Origin: JANYHH01 sp965249745
GTDB lineage: Bacteria; Deinococcota; Deinococci; Deinococcales; JAAFIG01
Direction: 5' to 3'
Assembly (NCBI GenBank): GCA_965249745.1
Contig: OZ252252.1
Span: 372,001-436,000, forward strand
DNA: 64,000 nucleotides
This document shows, one piece after another, positions 9,146 through 17,760 of this stretch. Both the position numbers and the translations under genes were made by a program. Numbering within the stretch: the stretch's first letter is position 1; each line of letters starts with the position of its first letter. The notes under the pieces were generated by a model. It was given only the letters and a program-made list of their open reading frames with translations, was not told the origin of the DNA and did not search any database.

Positions 9146-9901
9146 ATGCGTTTGCTGCTGCTCGCCGACATTCACGCCAATCTCGAGGCACTGGAAGCTG
9201 TCCTGGAGGATGCGGCGCGGCGCGGGTACACCGAAACGGTTTTTCTGGGCGATGCTGTCGGGTACGGCGCGGATGCTAAGGCGGTCCTGGATCGGTTGCG
9301 GTCACTCTCGCCGCGTTCCGTCATGGGCAACCACGAAACGATGCTCTTGGCGGTCGCAGGCGGTAAACGCCCCTCTACTACCCCGGTTGGATTGGCGTTG
9401 AAGCATCAACTCGAGCAACTGGAAGCCGCCGACCTGGACTGGTTGCGCTCCTGGAAGCAGGGCGTCAAGGCGCAGCAGGGCGGGGTGGAATGCTTCTTCG
9501 TGCATGGCAGTCCACGCAACCCGGAAGAGTACGTGGACAGTCTGGGCGTGGCGCGAGTCTCGTTTCGGGACTGGCCGGGGAAGCTGGCGTTTATCGGTCA
9601 CACTCACATTGCCGGGGTGTACGCCGCCCTGGAGCGCGACCCGGTGAACGTGCGGTTGACGCCGTTCGTGGAAGCCCAGAATCGTCTGTCCATGCCGCCC
9701 AGGGGTCGTTGGATCGTCAACCCTGGCAGCGTCGGGCAGCCCAGGGACGGCATCAATAAGGCCAGTTACGGCATCTTCGATTTCGCTCGCAACGCCTTGG
9801 AGGTTTACCGCGTGGATTACGATATTCACGCGGCCCAGCAAAAGATTCGGGCGGCGGGCTTACCAGAGGCACTCGCCACGCGCCTGTCAGTGGGGAAGTG
9901 A
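9146..9901 (+). CDS. Calcineurin-like metallophosphoesterase (YfcE/DUF2437-type)
   Basis: 251-aa dimetal phosphoesterase. All metal-binding motifs are present: DIHAN at 8-12, GD at 35-36 followed by VGYG, GNHE at 61-64, HGSPR from 120, and GHTH at 151-154; NPGSVGQPRDG follows, as in phosphodiesterases of the YfcE/MJ0936 group. Substrate unknown; cyclic nucleotides or other phosphodiesters are typical for the family. A TAATCT box eight bases upstream of the ATG suggests a leaderless transcript. Upstream in-frame codons to 9080 are rejected for that reason. Confidence 0.92.
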   Translation: MRLLLLADIHANLEALEAVLEDAARRGYTETVFLGDAVGYGADAKAVLDRLRSLSPRSVMGNHETMLLAVAGGKRPSTTPVGLALKHQLEQLEAADLDWLRSWKQGVKAQQGGVECFFVHGSPRNPEEYVDSLGVARVSFRDWPGKLAFIGHTHIAGVYAALERDPVNVRLTPFVEAQNRLSMPPRGRWIVNPGSVGQPRDGINKASYGIFDFARNALEVYRVDYDIHAAQQKIRAAGLPEALATRLSVGK

Positions 9902-9930
9902 AATGGGAGCAGTGAGATGGGAGCAGTGAA

Positions 9931-10059
9931 ATGACCGCAAACGACAGGCTGGTGGCTGAACCTCCCAGAAAAATACGTTTCGCGGCTCGAGCCTTCAACG
10001 CGCTCCATCAGCGCCGCTCGCGGGTGGCACTATCAACAGCGCCTGGGGTGAACCCGTGA
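9931..10059 (+). CDS. Possible small ORF overlapping the start of holB
   Basis: A 42-codon ORF beginning at ATG 9931 (MTANDRLVAEPP...) ends in a TGA that overlaps the GTG start of holB by the four bases GTGA, the usual geometry of translational coupling. Just before it, ATGGGAGCAGTGA(A/G) occurs twice in tandem (9903-9930). The peptide has no recognisable features, and coding status is doubtful. Confidence 0.2.
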   Translation: MTANDRLVAEPPRKIRFAARAFNALHQRRSRVALSTAPGVNP

Positions 10060-10964
10060 TCGGTCACGCTCGCACGATGGCGCAACTGGCGCAGAACCGC
10101 GCCCACAGCCTGATTTTGGAGGGCACGGCCCGGATTGGGCGGCACGGGTTGGCGCGTTGGTACACGCAGCTTCTGAACTGCCGCCAACCCGTTCAGGATC
10201 AGCCCTGCGGTGTCTGCCCGTCCTGCCAGAACTTCCTGGCGGGCACGCACCCAGATTTGTTAGAGGTCAGCCCGAAAGAGGAGACCAGCACCGGCAAGAA
10301 GGCGCGCAGCAGCATCATCCCGATTGGGGCGATCAGCCGCTCGCACGACACCGCGAAGGATTTCGAGATCCACGTGCTGGACTGGCTCGAGACTGCGCCG
10401 CGCTACCGCCACAAGGTCGTGATCGTGGACGGCGCGGAGTGCCTGAACGAATCGGCCGCGAACGCCCTACTGAAGAGCGTCGAGGAACCGCCGCACGCGG
10501 CCCGCTTCGTGTTCATCACCGAAGACGCCAGCGGTGTGATCCCGACGATCCTGTCCCGCAGTGTGCGTTACCGTGTCGCGCCCGTCTCCGACCTAGACCT
10601 GGAACGCGCCTTCCCGGAAACCGATCCCGAACTCTTACGGTTCGCGGCTGGACGGGTCGGACTGGTCGTGCAACGCGAGCGCGTCGGGACGCAGTTGGAA
10701 CACACCCGGCGTTTCCTCGAGACGGTCCAAACCGACCTGATAGACGCGCTCAGTGCCGCCGACACGCTAGAAAAAAGCTACGAGCGCGACCTGACCCCGC
10801 ACGCCCTGCGCTTCCAGTTGGGACGACTCTCCGAACCGGCTCGAGTTCGCGCCGACGAATCATTAAATCGCGCCGTGGAAGCTTTGGAGCAGTACGCCAC
10901 GCCGAGCCTCGTGTTCGCGCACCTAGCGCTCGAGTGGCGCGAGGCGCTGGGACGGACAGAGTAA
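10056..10964 (+). CDS. holB: DNA polymerase III subunit delta' (clamp-loader AAA+)
   Basis: 302 aa, part of the clamp loader that opens the beta ring. It opens with the GHARTMAQLAQN...HSLILEG pattern of delta'/DnaX-like AAA+ proteins. A cysteine cluster (C..CGVCPSC) near residues 43-54 is the zinc module. HKVVIVDGAECLNESAANALLKSVEEPP is the Walker B/sensor region, and ILSRSVRYRVAPV follows. The Walker A is degenerate, as expected for delta'. The start is GTG, overlapping a small upstream ORF. The C-terminal third is the collar domain. Confidence 0.9.
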   Translation: MIGHARTMAQLAQNRAHSLILEGTARIGRHGLARWYTQLLNCRQPVQDQPCGVCPSCQNFLAGTHPDLLEVSPKEETSTGKKARSSIIPIGAISRSHDTAKDFEIHVLDWLETAPRYRHKVVIVDGAECLNESAANALLKSVEEPPHAARFVFITEDASGVIPTILSRSVRYRVAPVSDLDLERAFPETDPELLRFAAGRVGLVVQRERVGTQLEHTRRFLETVQTDLIDALSAADTLEKSYERDLTPHALRFQLGRLSEPARVRADESLNRAVEALEQYATPSLVFAHLALEWREALGRTE

Positions 10965-11068
10965 TTCCCGGCACGCTTCGCCCGTGAGCCGAAGCTGTCA
11001 ACCTTTGGCTCACTCGGTACAGACAGACTTGAAATTCCCTCCACCTAGGCTAGGCGCGGAGGAACACC

Positions 11069-11551
11069 ATGAGAAAAATCGGTTGGATAGCTTTGATGGC
11101 GGTCTTGATGTTCGGCGCGTTTCAGTCCAGGGTCAGCGCTCAATCCCTGTACGCGGGCGGCGGGTTCGGGCTGAACCTGACGGCCTTCCAGCCGTTCGAT
11201 GCCAACTTTGGGTTTCACCTGCGGTTCGGTGGCGATTTCAGTCGCAACTTTGGCGCGTACTTTGAGACCGGGCTATATTTCTCGAGCGGCTTCACGCTGG
11301 AACTGGCCGCTGCGACCTACGCCAAGTTTTCCATCAGTCGCGTCGTCAACCCGTACGTCGGTGTGAAATTAGCGATTTCGCCGGTCGGGTACAACGTTTT
11401 CGTTTTCAAGACGAACGCGCTCGTGGGCCTCGATTTTCGCGTCGCCAAAGCGGTCAGCATTTTTATTGAACTCACGCCTGGACTGCTGATCGGCGGCGGT
11501 GAACTCTTTTTTAATATGAATCTACTGTTCGGCGCGATTGCCAGGTTTTGA
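11069..11551 (+). CDS. Small outer-membrane beta-barrel protein
   Basis: 160 aa with a Sec signal peptide ending at the VSAQS site. The mature protein consists of alternating hydrophobic strands rich in Phe, Tyr and Gly and ends in ...IARF; a C-terminal Phe is the outer-membrane insertion signature. The size suits an eight-stranded barrel. GGAGG precedes the ATG by six bases. It is convergent with the lipoprotein at 11698 and shares its terminator. Specific function unknown. Confidence 0.78.
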   Translation: MRKIGWIALMAVLMFGAFQSRVSAQSLYAGGGFGLNLTAFQPFDANFGFHLRFGGDFSRNFGAYFETGLYFSSGFTLELAAATYAKFSISRVVNPYVGVKLAISPVGYNVFVFKTNALVGLDFRVAKAVSIFIELTPGLLIGGGELFFNMNLLFGAIARF

Positions 11552-11650
11552 AGAGCGGGCTGATTGAAGCCTGACTCGAGGGGGAAGCGCTTCCCCTGTA
11601 GTCCCAACCTGGGAGATCGAAGGCGCGATCCCAGCGTGACGGGTCACGAT

Positions 11651-11687
11651 GAAGAAACCCCTAGGACGATTTCCTAGGGGTTTCTTC
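11651..11687. terminator. Bidirectional intrinsic terminator
   Basis: A perfect 15-bp stem (GAAGAAACCCCTAGG / CCTAGGGGTTTCTTC) with a 7-nt loop sits between two convergent genes; the A-rich and T-rich flanks suit termination in both directions. Confidence 0.88.
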
Positions 11688-11697
11688 GGGTTTCGGT

Positions 11698-12477
11698 TTA
11701 CTGTCGGAGACCACGAAGCCGCACCACCCGAGCCGCATCCTGGTTTCCAGCGCTGGTCCCTCCGGCGTAAACTTCCATCGGGATGTTCTTACCCGTTCCC
11801 GGCGGCGTCAGGGTCACACAGTTCCCGATGGCAACGTGGCAACCGGTGTAATCGCCCGCGTCTAGGGTTCCGTTCGCGTTGGCGTCCTTGATTGCCAACA
11901 ACCCGTACTGTCCGGCCGCCAATCCGGTGAAGCTGAACGGGGCGCTCGAGCCAGCCTGAGCGATCTCGAGGAATTGGCTGTTAGCGGAGTCAACATTGCA
12001 CCCACCGTTTTCAATGAAGCAAGCGGCGACCGTGGTACCAGCAACGTCTTTGCCGGTTGGCGCGGTCACGGTTCCACTCAATGTGCCGCCACCGCCGGGC
12101 GGGGGAGGGTTGGTACCGCCACCAGTCACGGAAACCTCCACCCCACTGAGCTTATCGCCGGGCGTGGAACGCACCGAGACATCGCTGACCCCAACCGCCA
12201 AGGCAGTGACTTTGCCGGTCTGAGTGACGCTGGCAATCTCGGGTTTGCTCGAGGACCAGACGAAGCTGACCCCGTTCACCGAGTTGCCCGCCGCGTCCTT
12301 GGCCACAGCGGTCAGGCTGACCGTCCCGCCCACTTTCAGGCTGGGGTTGCTCGGCGCGACGGTGATAGTGGTGATTTGCGCGTTGCCGGTCCCGCCGCTC
12401 TGTGGGCAACCGACGAGAGCGGCTGTCAGACAGAAGATGGCGATGGTGACTCGAGACTTGCTGACGAATAGGTTCAT
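11698..12477 (-). CDS. Lipoprotein with a bacterial Ig-like (BID_2) domain
   Basis: 259 aa starting at ATG 12477, preceded by GAGGTG. The signal peptide ends in the lipobox ALVGC. Residues about 35-115 (TITVAPSNPSLKVGGTVSLTA...IASVTQTGKVTALAVG) form a BID_2 Ig-like domain. A Gly/Pro-rich hinge (NPPPPGGGG) leads to a domain of the carboxypeptidase-regulatory/SdrD type (SGTVTAPTGKDVAGTTV... LLAIKDANANGTLDAGD). It is probably surface-exposed and adhesive or structural. The upstream in-frame stretch to 12642 lacks a start signal and is not included. Confidence 0.85.
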   Translation of the reverse strand: MNLFVSKSRVTIAIFCLTAALVGCPQSGGTGNAQITTITVAPSNPSLKVGGTVSLTAVAKDAAGNSVNGVSFVWSSSKPEIASVTQTGKVTALAVGVSDVSVRSTPGDKLSGVEVSVTGGGTNPPPPGGGGTLSGTVTAPTGKDVAGTTVAACFIENGGCNVDSANSQFLEIAQAGSSAPFSFTGLAAGQYGLLAIKDANANGTLDAGDYTGCHVAIGNCVTLTPPGTGKNIPMEVYAGGTSAGNQDAARVVRLRGLRQ

Positions 12478-12625
12478 AGGTTCACCTCTTTGTGCGTTAT
12501 TTCCAGTTCGGGATGCTGACGGAACCCTTGTAGCCGTAACCACCGGATTTGATCTCGAGCGTCCCCAGGGCTTCCGGGATGAACTCCTGATCCGAGCGTG
12601 TTCGACCCAACAAATTCGTTTCAAG

Positions 12626-12677
12626 AAAGCCGTCTGGGACACAAACTAGCCTTCAGCTCGGGCGACGCGAATCAATA
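12626..12677 (-). repeat. Dispersed repeat block, copy 1 (mate at 37263)
   Basis: On the minus strand, TATTGATTCGCGTCGCCCG(A)GCTGAAGGCT followed by GTCCCAGACGGCTTT matches the plus strand at 37263-37315 with few differences. The rest of the 614-bp gap 12478-13091 holds a possible small ORF (12646-12834) and the terminator at 12933. Confidence 0.55.
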
Positions 12678-12834
12678 GGTGCAAAATGGTGTCCACGATG
12701 CTTCTGGCGACGACACAGTGGTAGGAACCGCGCGGCGACCGGTGGTCAATTCCCGACCCGCTCGGGGGTGAGCAGGGAATTATCAGCGCCACGGTTCCCG
12801 TGAAGGCTTTGCGCTTTCTAGGGCTTCGGATCAC
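12646..12834 (-). CDS. Possible small protein of unknown function (62 aa)
   Basis: GTG at 12834 is preceded by an excellent AAAGGAGG site at 5-nt spacing, unusually good for this genome. The peptide starts with basic residues (IRSPRKRKAFTG), then a short hydrophobic run, and ends LLIRVARAEG. No homology is recognised. It contains a stem-loop (AATTCCC...GGGAATT) and its last codons lie in a repeat shared with 37263, so an RNA element is an equal possibility. Confidence 0.3.
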   Translation of the reverse strand: MIRSPRKRKAFTGTVALIIPCSPPSGSGIDHRSPRGSYHCVVARSIVDTILHLLIRVARAEG

Positions 12835-12932
12835 AAATCCTCCTTTCTGCCATGCCCCACCAAAGATCTGGGAAGGCTCACCGGCTTGGAATCAATTTGT
12901 CACTCGAGGTTTTGACCGCTGTCTCAAAGAAA

Positions 12933-12960
12933 TGAGCCGAAGGTCATGACCTTCGGCTCA
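12933..12960 (-). terminator. Terminator-like palindrome after the SARP regulator gene
   Basis: TGAGCCGAAGGTCA/TGACCTTCGGCTCA is a perfect 28-bp palindrome; in the minus direction it is followed by TTTCTTTG. It lies 130 bp beyond the stop of the large regulator. Confidence 0.65.
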
Positions 12961-13091
12961 ACCTTTCGACCACTCCAGACGCCTCGAGCCTTTTTCGCCC
13001 ATTAGCCTGAAGCTGTGACGAGCAAATTCTGACTGAGCGCCGTGAAGCCGTCTCGAGTGGACAGGTTCGTGATCGGCTGATCGCGCCAGTC

Positions 13092-16000
13092 TCAAACGGC
13101 AGTTCGCGGCGCTCGGGTTCCGCGCGTGCGTGGGGCCTGACCGCGAACCCGCAACGCCTCGAGGTCGCGCTTGATCGTGGGCAAACTGCTGCCCAGTGCG
13201 CGGGCCAGATCCTCCAGGGTCGGAGCCGCCCCCTGAGCTAAAGCCTCACGGCCCAATCGCTCGAGTCGCGTCTGGCGGCGCAGCACCTTGTCGGGAATCA
13301 GCTCATCCGATGGATCGTTGACGGTCCACGTGATCTCGAGGTAATCCTCGGGGCGGAGCGGTCGTCCGGTCGGGACGTTAGCTCGTGGCAGGCGGACGCG
13401 GTCTTGCTGCACATGAAAGGCCTCCCAGGCGACGATCACGGGACGCGCGTCGGAGGCGCGTAGCGCCTGAGCGCGTTGCTCTGGCGTGGTACCACCCAGC
13501 GATGACATCAGCCCGCTGTACGCCACTTCAATCGCGTTTCGGGCGTCGTCCGTGCGACCCAGGTCGCGCAAAACATCGTGGTGTTGGAGGTGAATGACGT
13601 ACAGCATCGAAAGCAGTTTGGGCTGCTCGGATTGAATTTTGACGGCGCGTTCGATCAACTCGAGCGCCAGCGGCAACTCTCCTCGTCGGAGCGCGAGGCA
13701 TGACCGGATGTGCAAGAAGTACAGCAAGTCCCCCGGTAAGTTGAGAGCCTGGCAGATTTCCGCGCCGTGCCGCGCTTCGGTTTCGGCGGCCTCGAGCGCG
13801 TTCGCGTCCAGGAGAATCATCGCCAGGACACGCTGGGATTGCTGCTGCATGAAGCGGTTGCCTGACTGCCGAAACAACGCCAGACTCTGGCGGAGCAGCG
13901 ACTCGGCGCGCCCCGGATCGCCCCGCTTGCTGGCAATCGAACCGAGCACACTGAGACATTGCGCCTCGCCGACGGTGACCTTCAGAGCCGTGAACCGAAT
14001 CAAAGCGGTCTGGGCATTGCTCACCGCAGCTTCCTGATCCTCCAGACTCTCACTTTGCAGACTGGCTAGATTCACCAGCACTTGCGCCTCGGCGCGGCTC
14101 GAGCCGATCTGCCGGAAGATGGTGATCGCCGTTTCGTAATGCTGCACGGCTTCGCTCAGGTCACCGCTGAGGAACTCGAGATTTCCCCAATTGGCTTCCA
14201 CCGTGGCCTCGGCGTGGCGGTGTCCGATCTCGCGGTTCAGCCCCAGCGCTTCCCGGTACAGCAGAACGGCGTCCTCGGAAGAACCGAATCGTTGCTGACA
14301 GGCCCCAAGGCGATTCAACGCGTCCGCCTGGCCGCGCCGATCATGGGTTCGGCGATACAAGTTCAGAGCTGATTTCAGTTCACGAACGGCTTCCTCGGGG
14401 CGCGCCAGTTCGCTCAGCGTCCAGCCGTACTCCGAACGCGCCTGCGCCTCGAGCTGCGGGTTTTGGAGCGTTTGCGCGGTTCGCACCGACTCGAGGTACT
14501 GATCGGCCGAGCGTTGCAGTTCACCGCGATGGTACGCGAGGTCACCCAACAGGCGCAGCGCCGCTGACCGCTGTGCGCCGAAGGAGGCTGATGCACTCGT
14601 CAACCCCAGCATCTCCGTGGCGCAGGCGCGCGCCGTGTCGAAGTCGTCGGTGACCTGATAAAATTGTGCCGAGCGTTCCAGCACCTCGAGCCGCGTGGCC
14701 GTGTCAACCACGAGTGTTCGCAGCTCATCAAGATCGGCGCGTTGCGCTTGGCGATCCCCGAGGGTATCCAGCGCTCGCTCGCGGTGGAGCAGTAGATGGT
14801 AGCGCTGTTTGGGGTCGGCCACCCCCAGTTCCAGCGCCCGACTGCAATGCTGCACCACGGTTTGCGAGGCGAAGCGCTCCTCGGCGCGTTCGGCGGCCAG
14901 GGTGTGCCAGACAAAGGCCCGAGCGCCCTCGAGACCCAACTCGAAATGCTGCGCCAGTCTGCCCGGAGCGATTTCCGCGTCGGCCTCCAGTAACTCGCCC
15001 GCCGCCCGGTGCAAACCGATCAGACCCAACTGCTGAATCTGGCCGTACACGGTTTCCCGGAGCCGATCGTGGAGGAAGCGCAGTCCAGTCGCACGCTCTT
15101 GCAACCAGCCGTGCCCGATCAGCTCCGTTTCCAGCGCCTCGAGCGCCTCCAATCGCGTGTAACGCCCGATGCGAACGCAGAGTTCGGCGCAGCGTGCCCG
15201 ATCAGCGTCCACGCCGAGCACCGCGACCGCCTCCAGCGCGGCTCGGCTGGCTGGCCGCACCCGCGACAGGCGTCCGAGGATGATCTGACGCAAACTACCT
15301 GGAAACGGCAGGTGAGCGTCGCTCGCCGTGAACGTCCGGTCTTTTAACGCACGATTTTCTAACACACCGTCTTCTAGCACCCGATCTTCTAACGCCCGCA
15401 GCATCTCGAGGACGAACAGCGGGCTGCCCTGCGCTTCCTCGGCGACACGCGCCCGGAGTATCGCGGGCAAGTGCCGTCCGGAAGCACGATCCACCAGCTC
15501 GGTCACCTGATCGTTAGAAAGCGGCTCGAGCGAAACCCGACGCGTCGCTGGGTCGGCGTCCAGCGTTCGCAGGATGGTCCAGGCCAGGTCACGTTCCACG
15601 GCCTCGGGACGGCGGTAGGCGATCACCACCAGCAGGGCCGCGTTTCTGGCCTCAGCGACCAGCCTTGGTAGCCACTCGAGACTCTCGTCGTCGGCCCACT
15701 GCGCGTCGTCCAGAATCAGTACTTGCGGCGCGAACCGGGTCAGGCCGGTTGCCACCCGCGCCAGCGCCTCACGCAATCGGACCCGCTCGGATTGCGGCTC
15801 GAGGCTTGCCATGACGGCCTTGTCGGAGACGGACCTTAGTAACTGTGGGATAACTCGCCCAGCCTCACGCAGCCACAGCCCGCCGACGGGTTCGAGCAAC
15901 AGCTCCGCCCGCACCGGTGTCAAGCCGTGTTCCAGCGCCCGACGAACGGCCGCGTACGCCTCGCGCGGCGCAAATTCGTCGCTGACGGCCCGTAGGATCT

Positions 16001-16952
16001 CGAAACCGCGCCACTGCGCGTCCACGATCAGCTCCTCCAACAGGCGCGTCTTGCCAACGCCCGACTCCCCTTCAACCAGCACCGTGCCGCCGCGCCGGGT
16101 GAGCGTCAGCTCGAGCGATTCCAACAACCTGGCGCGTTCCGCGTTGCGACCAACGAGCGGGAGCGGTCCCGAGGGCGGTTCTGGCGGAGCTGGGGTCGCC
16201 TCGCCGCCCAGCACCCGGCGGTACAGGGCGGTCGTGACGGCGCTCGGGCTGACACCCAGTTCGCGCTCCAACGCCGAACAGCAGCGTTCGTACTGCGCCA
16301 ACGCTTCAGCCGGGCGTCCCAGCAACAGGCACAGCCGCATCGCCTCAAGGTGCGCGTCCTCGCGCAGCCCATCGAAACTGGCAATCGCTTGAACCGCCTT
16401 CAAAGCCGTCAGGGTTTCGCCTTTGATTCGCGCCTGACGCGCCAGACGTTCCACGGCGGCGACGCTCTGCGTCCGTCGGCGCTCGCGCTCCTCGAGTACC
16501 CAGTCGTCGCTGAAACCTTCCAGGAATTCGCCACGCTGCGCCTCCAGCAAGGCTTCCGGGTCGCGGGTGGCCAGATCAAAATCGGTTTCCAGAATCACCT
16601 TCGGCTCGAGCCGGACCGTCAGGGGATTGCTGCTCAGGTACTCGACTTGGCTGGATGTTCCTTGAAGTGCCGTGCCGATCTGCCAGAGCGCGTGACTCAA
16701 ACGGCGGCGCGGCTCCGGCGCGTCCGCCCAGAACAGCGCGGCCAGATGGTCGCGTGCGTGCGAACGCTCGCGGTGAACGATCAGATACGCCAGCAGCGAC
16801 CTCGAGCTTCTGGACCGCAACTGCACGGGTGTGCCATCGGAGCGCCAGACGCGCCAGCCTCCGAGGAACTCCGCCCGCAACGTCGGATGCCCTATCACTC
16901 GATGCCTCGCCACTGGATGCCGTGCCACTAGACCTCTCTCACTGAAGCTCAC
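13092..16952 (-). CDS. SARP/BTAD-type transcriptional regulator with AAA ATPase and TPR repeats
   Basis: 1286-aa STAND-type regulator. Residues about 25-115 form a winged-helix-like segment, 120-250 a bacterial transcriptional activator domain (LETDFDLATRD...LRLYxRVLGGE-like ending), and the ATPase carries Walker A GESGVGKT at 295-302 with an ILDDAQWADDESLEWLP Walker B strand. About 600 residues of TPR repeats follow (YRxAL, A-x-x-Y-G motifs). The C-terminus contains an extra helix-turn-helix (DLARALGSSLPTIKRDLEALRVRG). Known relatives integrate a signal through the TPRs and activate neighbouring genes. The start at GTG 16952 is uncertain: alternative GTGs occur within the 15-bp tandem repeat just inside the gene. 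A flanking CPBP protease is transcribed in the same direction. Confidence 0.9.
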   Translation of the reverse strand: MSFSERGLVARHPVARHRVIGHPTLRAEFLGGWRVWRSDGTPVQLRSRSSRSLLAYLIVHRERSHARDHLAALFWADAPEPRRRLSHALWQIGTALQGTSSQVEYLSSNPLTVRLEPKVILETDFDLATRDPEALLEAQRGEFLEGFSDDWVLEERERRRTQSVAAVERLARQARIKGETLTALKAVQAIASFDGLREDAHLEAMRLCLLLGRPAEALAQYERCCSALERELGVSPSAVTTALYRRVLGGEATPAPPEPPSGPLPLVGRNAERARLLESLELTLTRRGGTVLVEGESGVGKTRLLEELIVDAQWRGFEILRAVSDEFAPREAYAAVRRALEHGLTPVRAELLLEPVGGLWLREAGRVIPQLLRSVSDKAVMASLEPQSERVRLREALARVATGLTRFAPQVLILDDAQWADDESLEWLPRLVAEARNAALLVVIAYRRPEAVERDLAWTILRTLDADPATRRVSLEPLSNDQVTELVDRASGRHLPAILRARVAEEAQGSPLFVLEMLRALEDRVLEDGVLENRALKDRTFTASDAHLPFPGSLRQIILGRLSRVRPASRAALEAVAVLGVDADRARCAELCVRIGRYTRLEALEALETELIGHGWLQERATGLRFLHDRLRETVYGQIQQLGLIGLHRAAGELLEADAEIAPGRLAQHFELGLEGARAFVWHTLAAERAEERFASQTVVQHCSRALELGVADPKQRYHLLLHRERALDTLGDRQAQRADLDELRTLVVDTATRLEVLERSAQFYQVTDDFDTARACATEMLGLTSASASFGAQRSAALRLLGDLAYHRGELQRSADQYLESVRTAQTLQNPQLEAQARSEYGWTLSELARPEEAVRELKSALNLYRRTHDRRGQADALNRLGACQQRFGSSEDAVLLYREALGLNREIGHRHAEATVEANWGNLEFLSGDLSEAVQHYETAITIFRQIGSSRAEAQVLVNLASLQSESLEDQEAAVSNAQTALIRFTALKVTVGEAQCLSVLGSIASKRGDPGRAESLLRQSLALFRQSGNRFMQQQSQRVLAMILLDANALEAAETEARHGAEICQALNLPGDLLYFLHIRSCLALRRGELPLALELIERAVKIQSEQPKLLSMLYVIHLQHHDVLRDLGRTDDARNAIEVAYSGLMSSLGGTTPEQRAQALRASDARPVIVAWEAFHVQQDRVRLPRANVPTGRPLRPEDYLEITWTVNDPSDELIPDKVLRRQTRLERLGREALAQGAAPTLEDLARALGSSLPTIKRDLEALRVRGQAPRTRGTRAPRTAV
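16884..16928 (-). repeat. Three tandem 15-bp repeats at the 5' end of the SARP gene
   Basis: Three consecutive 15-bp units of the form GTGNNNNGGCATCNN encode VARHP, VARHR and VIGHP. Each unit begins with a potential GTG start codon. Confidence 0.7.
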
Positions 16953-17005
16953 TCACTGGAACCCATGCTAAGACTCGAGCCTGAAAGCCGTCAAAGGTCC
17001 TGACT

Positions 17006-17578
17006 TCAGAGTCCTGGCGAATCCTGGTGTTGCGCCTCCAAAAACTCGTTGAAATTCAGGTGGTTGAACAGGTAATGCGCCAGCACTCCTGGCACGATGC
17101 TGCCGCTCCAGACGGCGATCAATCCGAACCAGACACCGATCAGGCCCGTCCAGAGCGGGTACCCCCAGGCGGCCCTCGGGGCGGGATGCAGCGCGGCGAA
17201 CCCCGCCGCCTGAACTAGCAGCGCCGCCCAGACGGGCAGGAATTTCAGCGCCAGGCCCAGCAGCAACCCGCGAAACAACAGTTCCTCACCGACGGCGCTG
17301 GTGAGCGACAACGCCAGCGCCCAGAGCGGCGTCAGCCCCATCTGGCGCACCGCGAACTCGAGCGAGCCACCGGCCGTGCGGAAACTCGGAACCCAATGCT
17401 CGAAGGCTGTGGAAAGGGCGGCTGCGCCAAAGAAGGCGGTCAGCGCCGCGAAGGTCATGATCTCGAGCGAGCTGTCCGGGAGGGGTACGTGCCAGATCTG
17501 GCAACCGACGTAGCCCAACAGCATCATCAGTAAGCCCGGCGCGGCCAGCAGCAATTTAATATCTAGAACGCGACGCAC
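17006..17578 (-). CDS. CPBP-family intramembrane metalloprotease
   Basis: 190-aa multi-pass membrane protein of the CAAX-protease/bacteriocin-processing (Abi) superfamily. The diagnostic motifs are present: EELLFRG (EExxxR) near residue 98, a histidine in FAALHP near 130, and HYLFNHLNF (HxxxN) near the C-terminus. Five to six hydrophobic segments are visible. The start is GTG, with a TAAACT box seven bases upstream indicating a leaderless mRNA. The substrate is unknown. Confidence 0.92.
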   Translation of the reverse strand: MRRVLDIKLLLAAPGLLMMLLGYVGCQIWHVPLPDSSLEIMTFAALTAFFGAAALSTAFEHWVPSFRTAGGSLEFAVRQMGLTPLWALALSLTSAVGEELLFRGLLLGLALKFLPVWAALLVQAAGFAALHPAPRAAWGYPLWTGLIGVWFGLIAVWSGSIVPGVLAHYLFNHLNFNEFLEAQHQDSPGL

Positions 17579-17676
17579 GGCGCACAGTTTACCCGCCGGA
17601 AGCGGGCTTCAAATGGGTCGTGACCGGACTGAAACGTGGGGCGCTTGACTTTTAGTAGATCGGACCCGCATACTTC

Positions 17677-17699
17677 GTTAAGAAACTTTTTTAATTAAC
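17677..17699. promoter_or_regulatory. Possible operator upstream of the ROK regulator
   Basis: GTTAAGAAACTTTTTTAATTAAC has GTTAA/TTAAC ends and an AT-rich centre, in a region otherwise rich in GC. ROK/XylR-type repressors bind similar AT-rich inverted repeats. This is a suggestion from position and composition only. Confidence 0.35.
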
Positions 17700-17760
17700 C
17701 TACGTCTTCCGACGATCGACTCGAGCTTTGCTGGTGGGGTAGAACCGCACAGGGGTCCAG

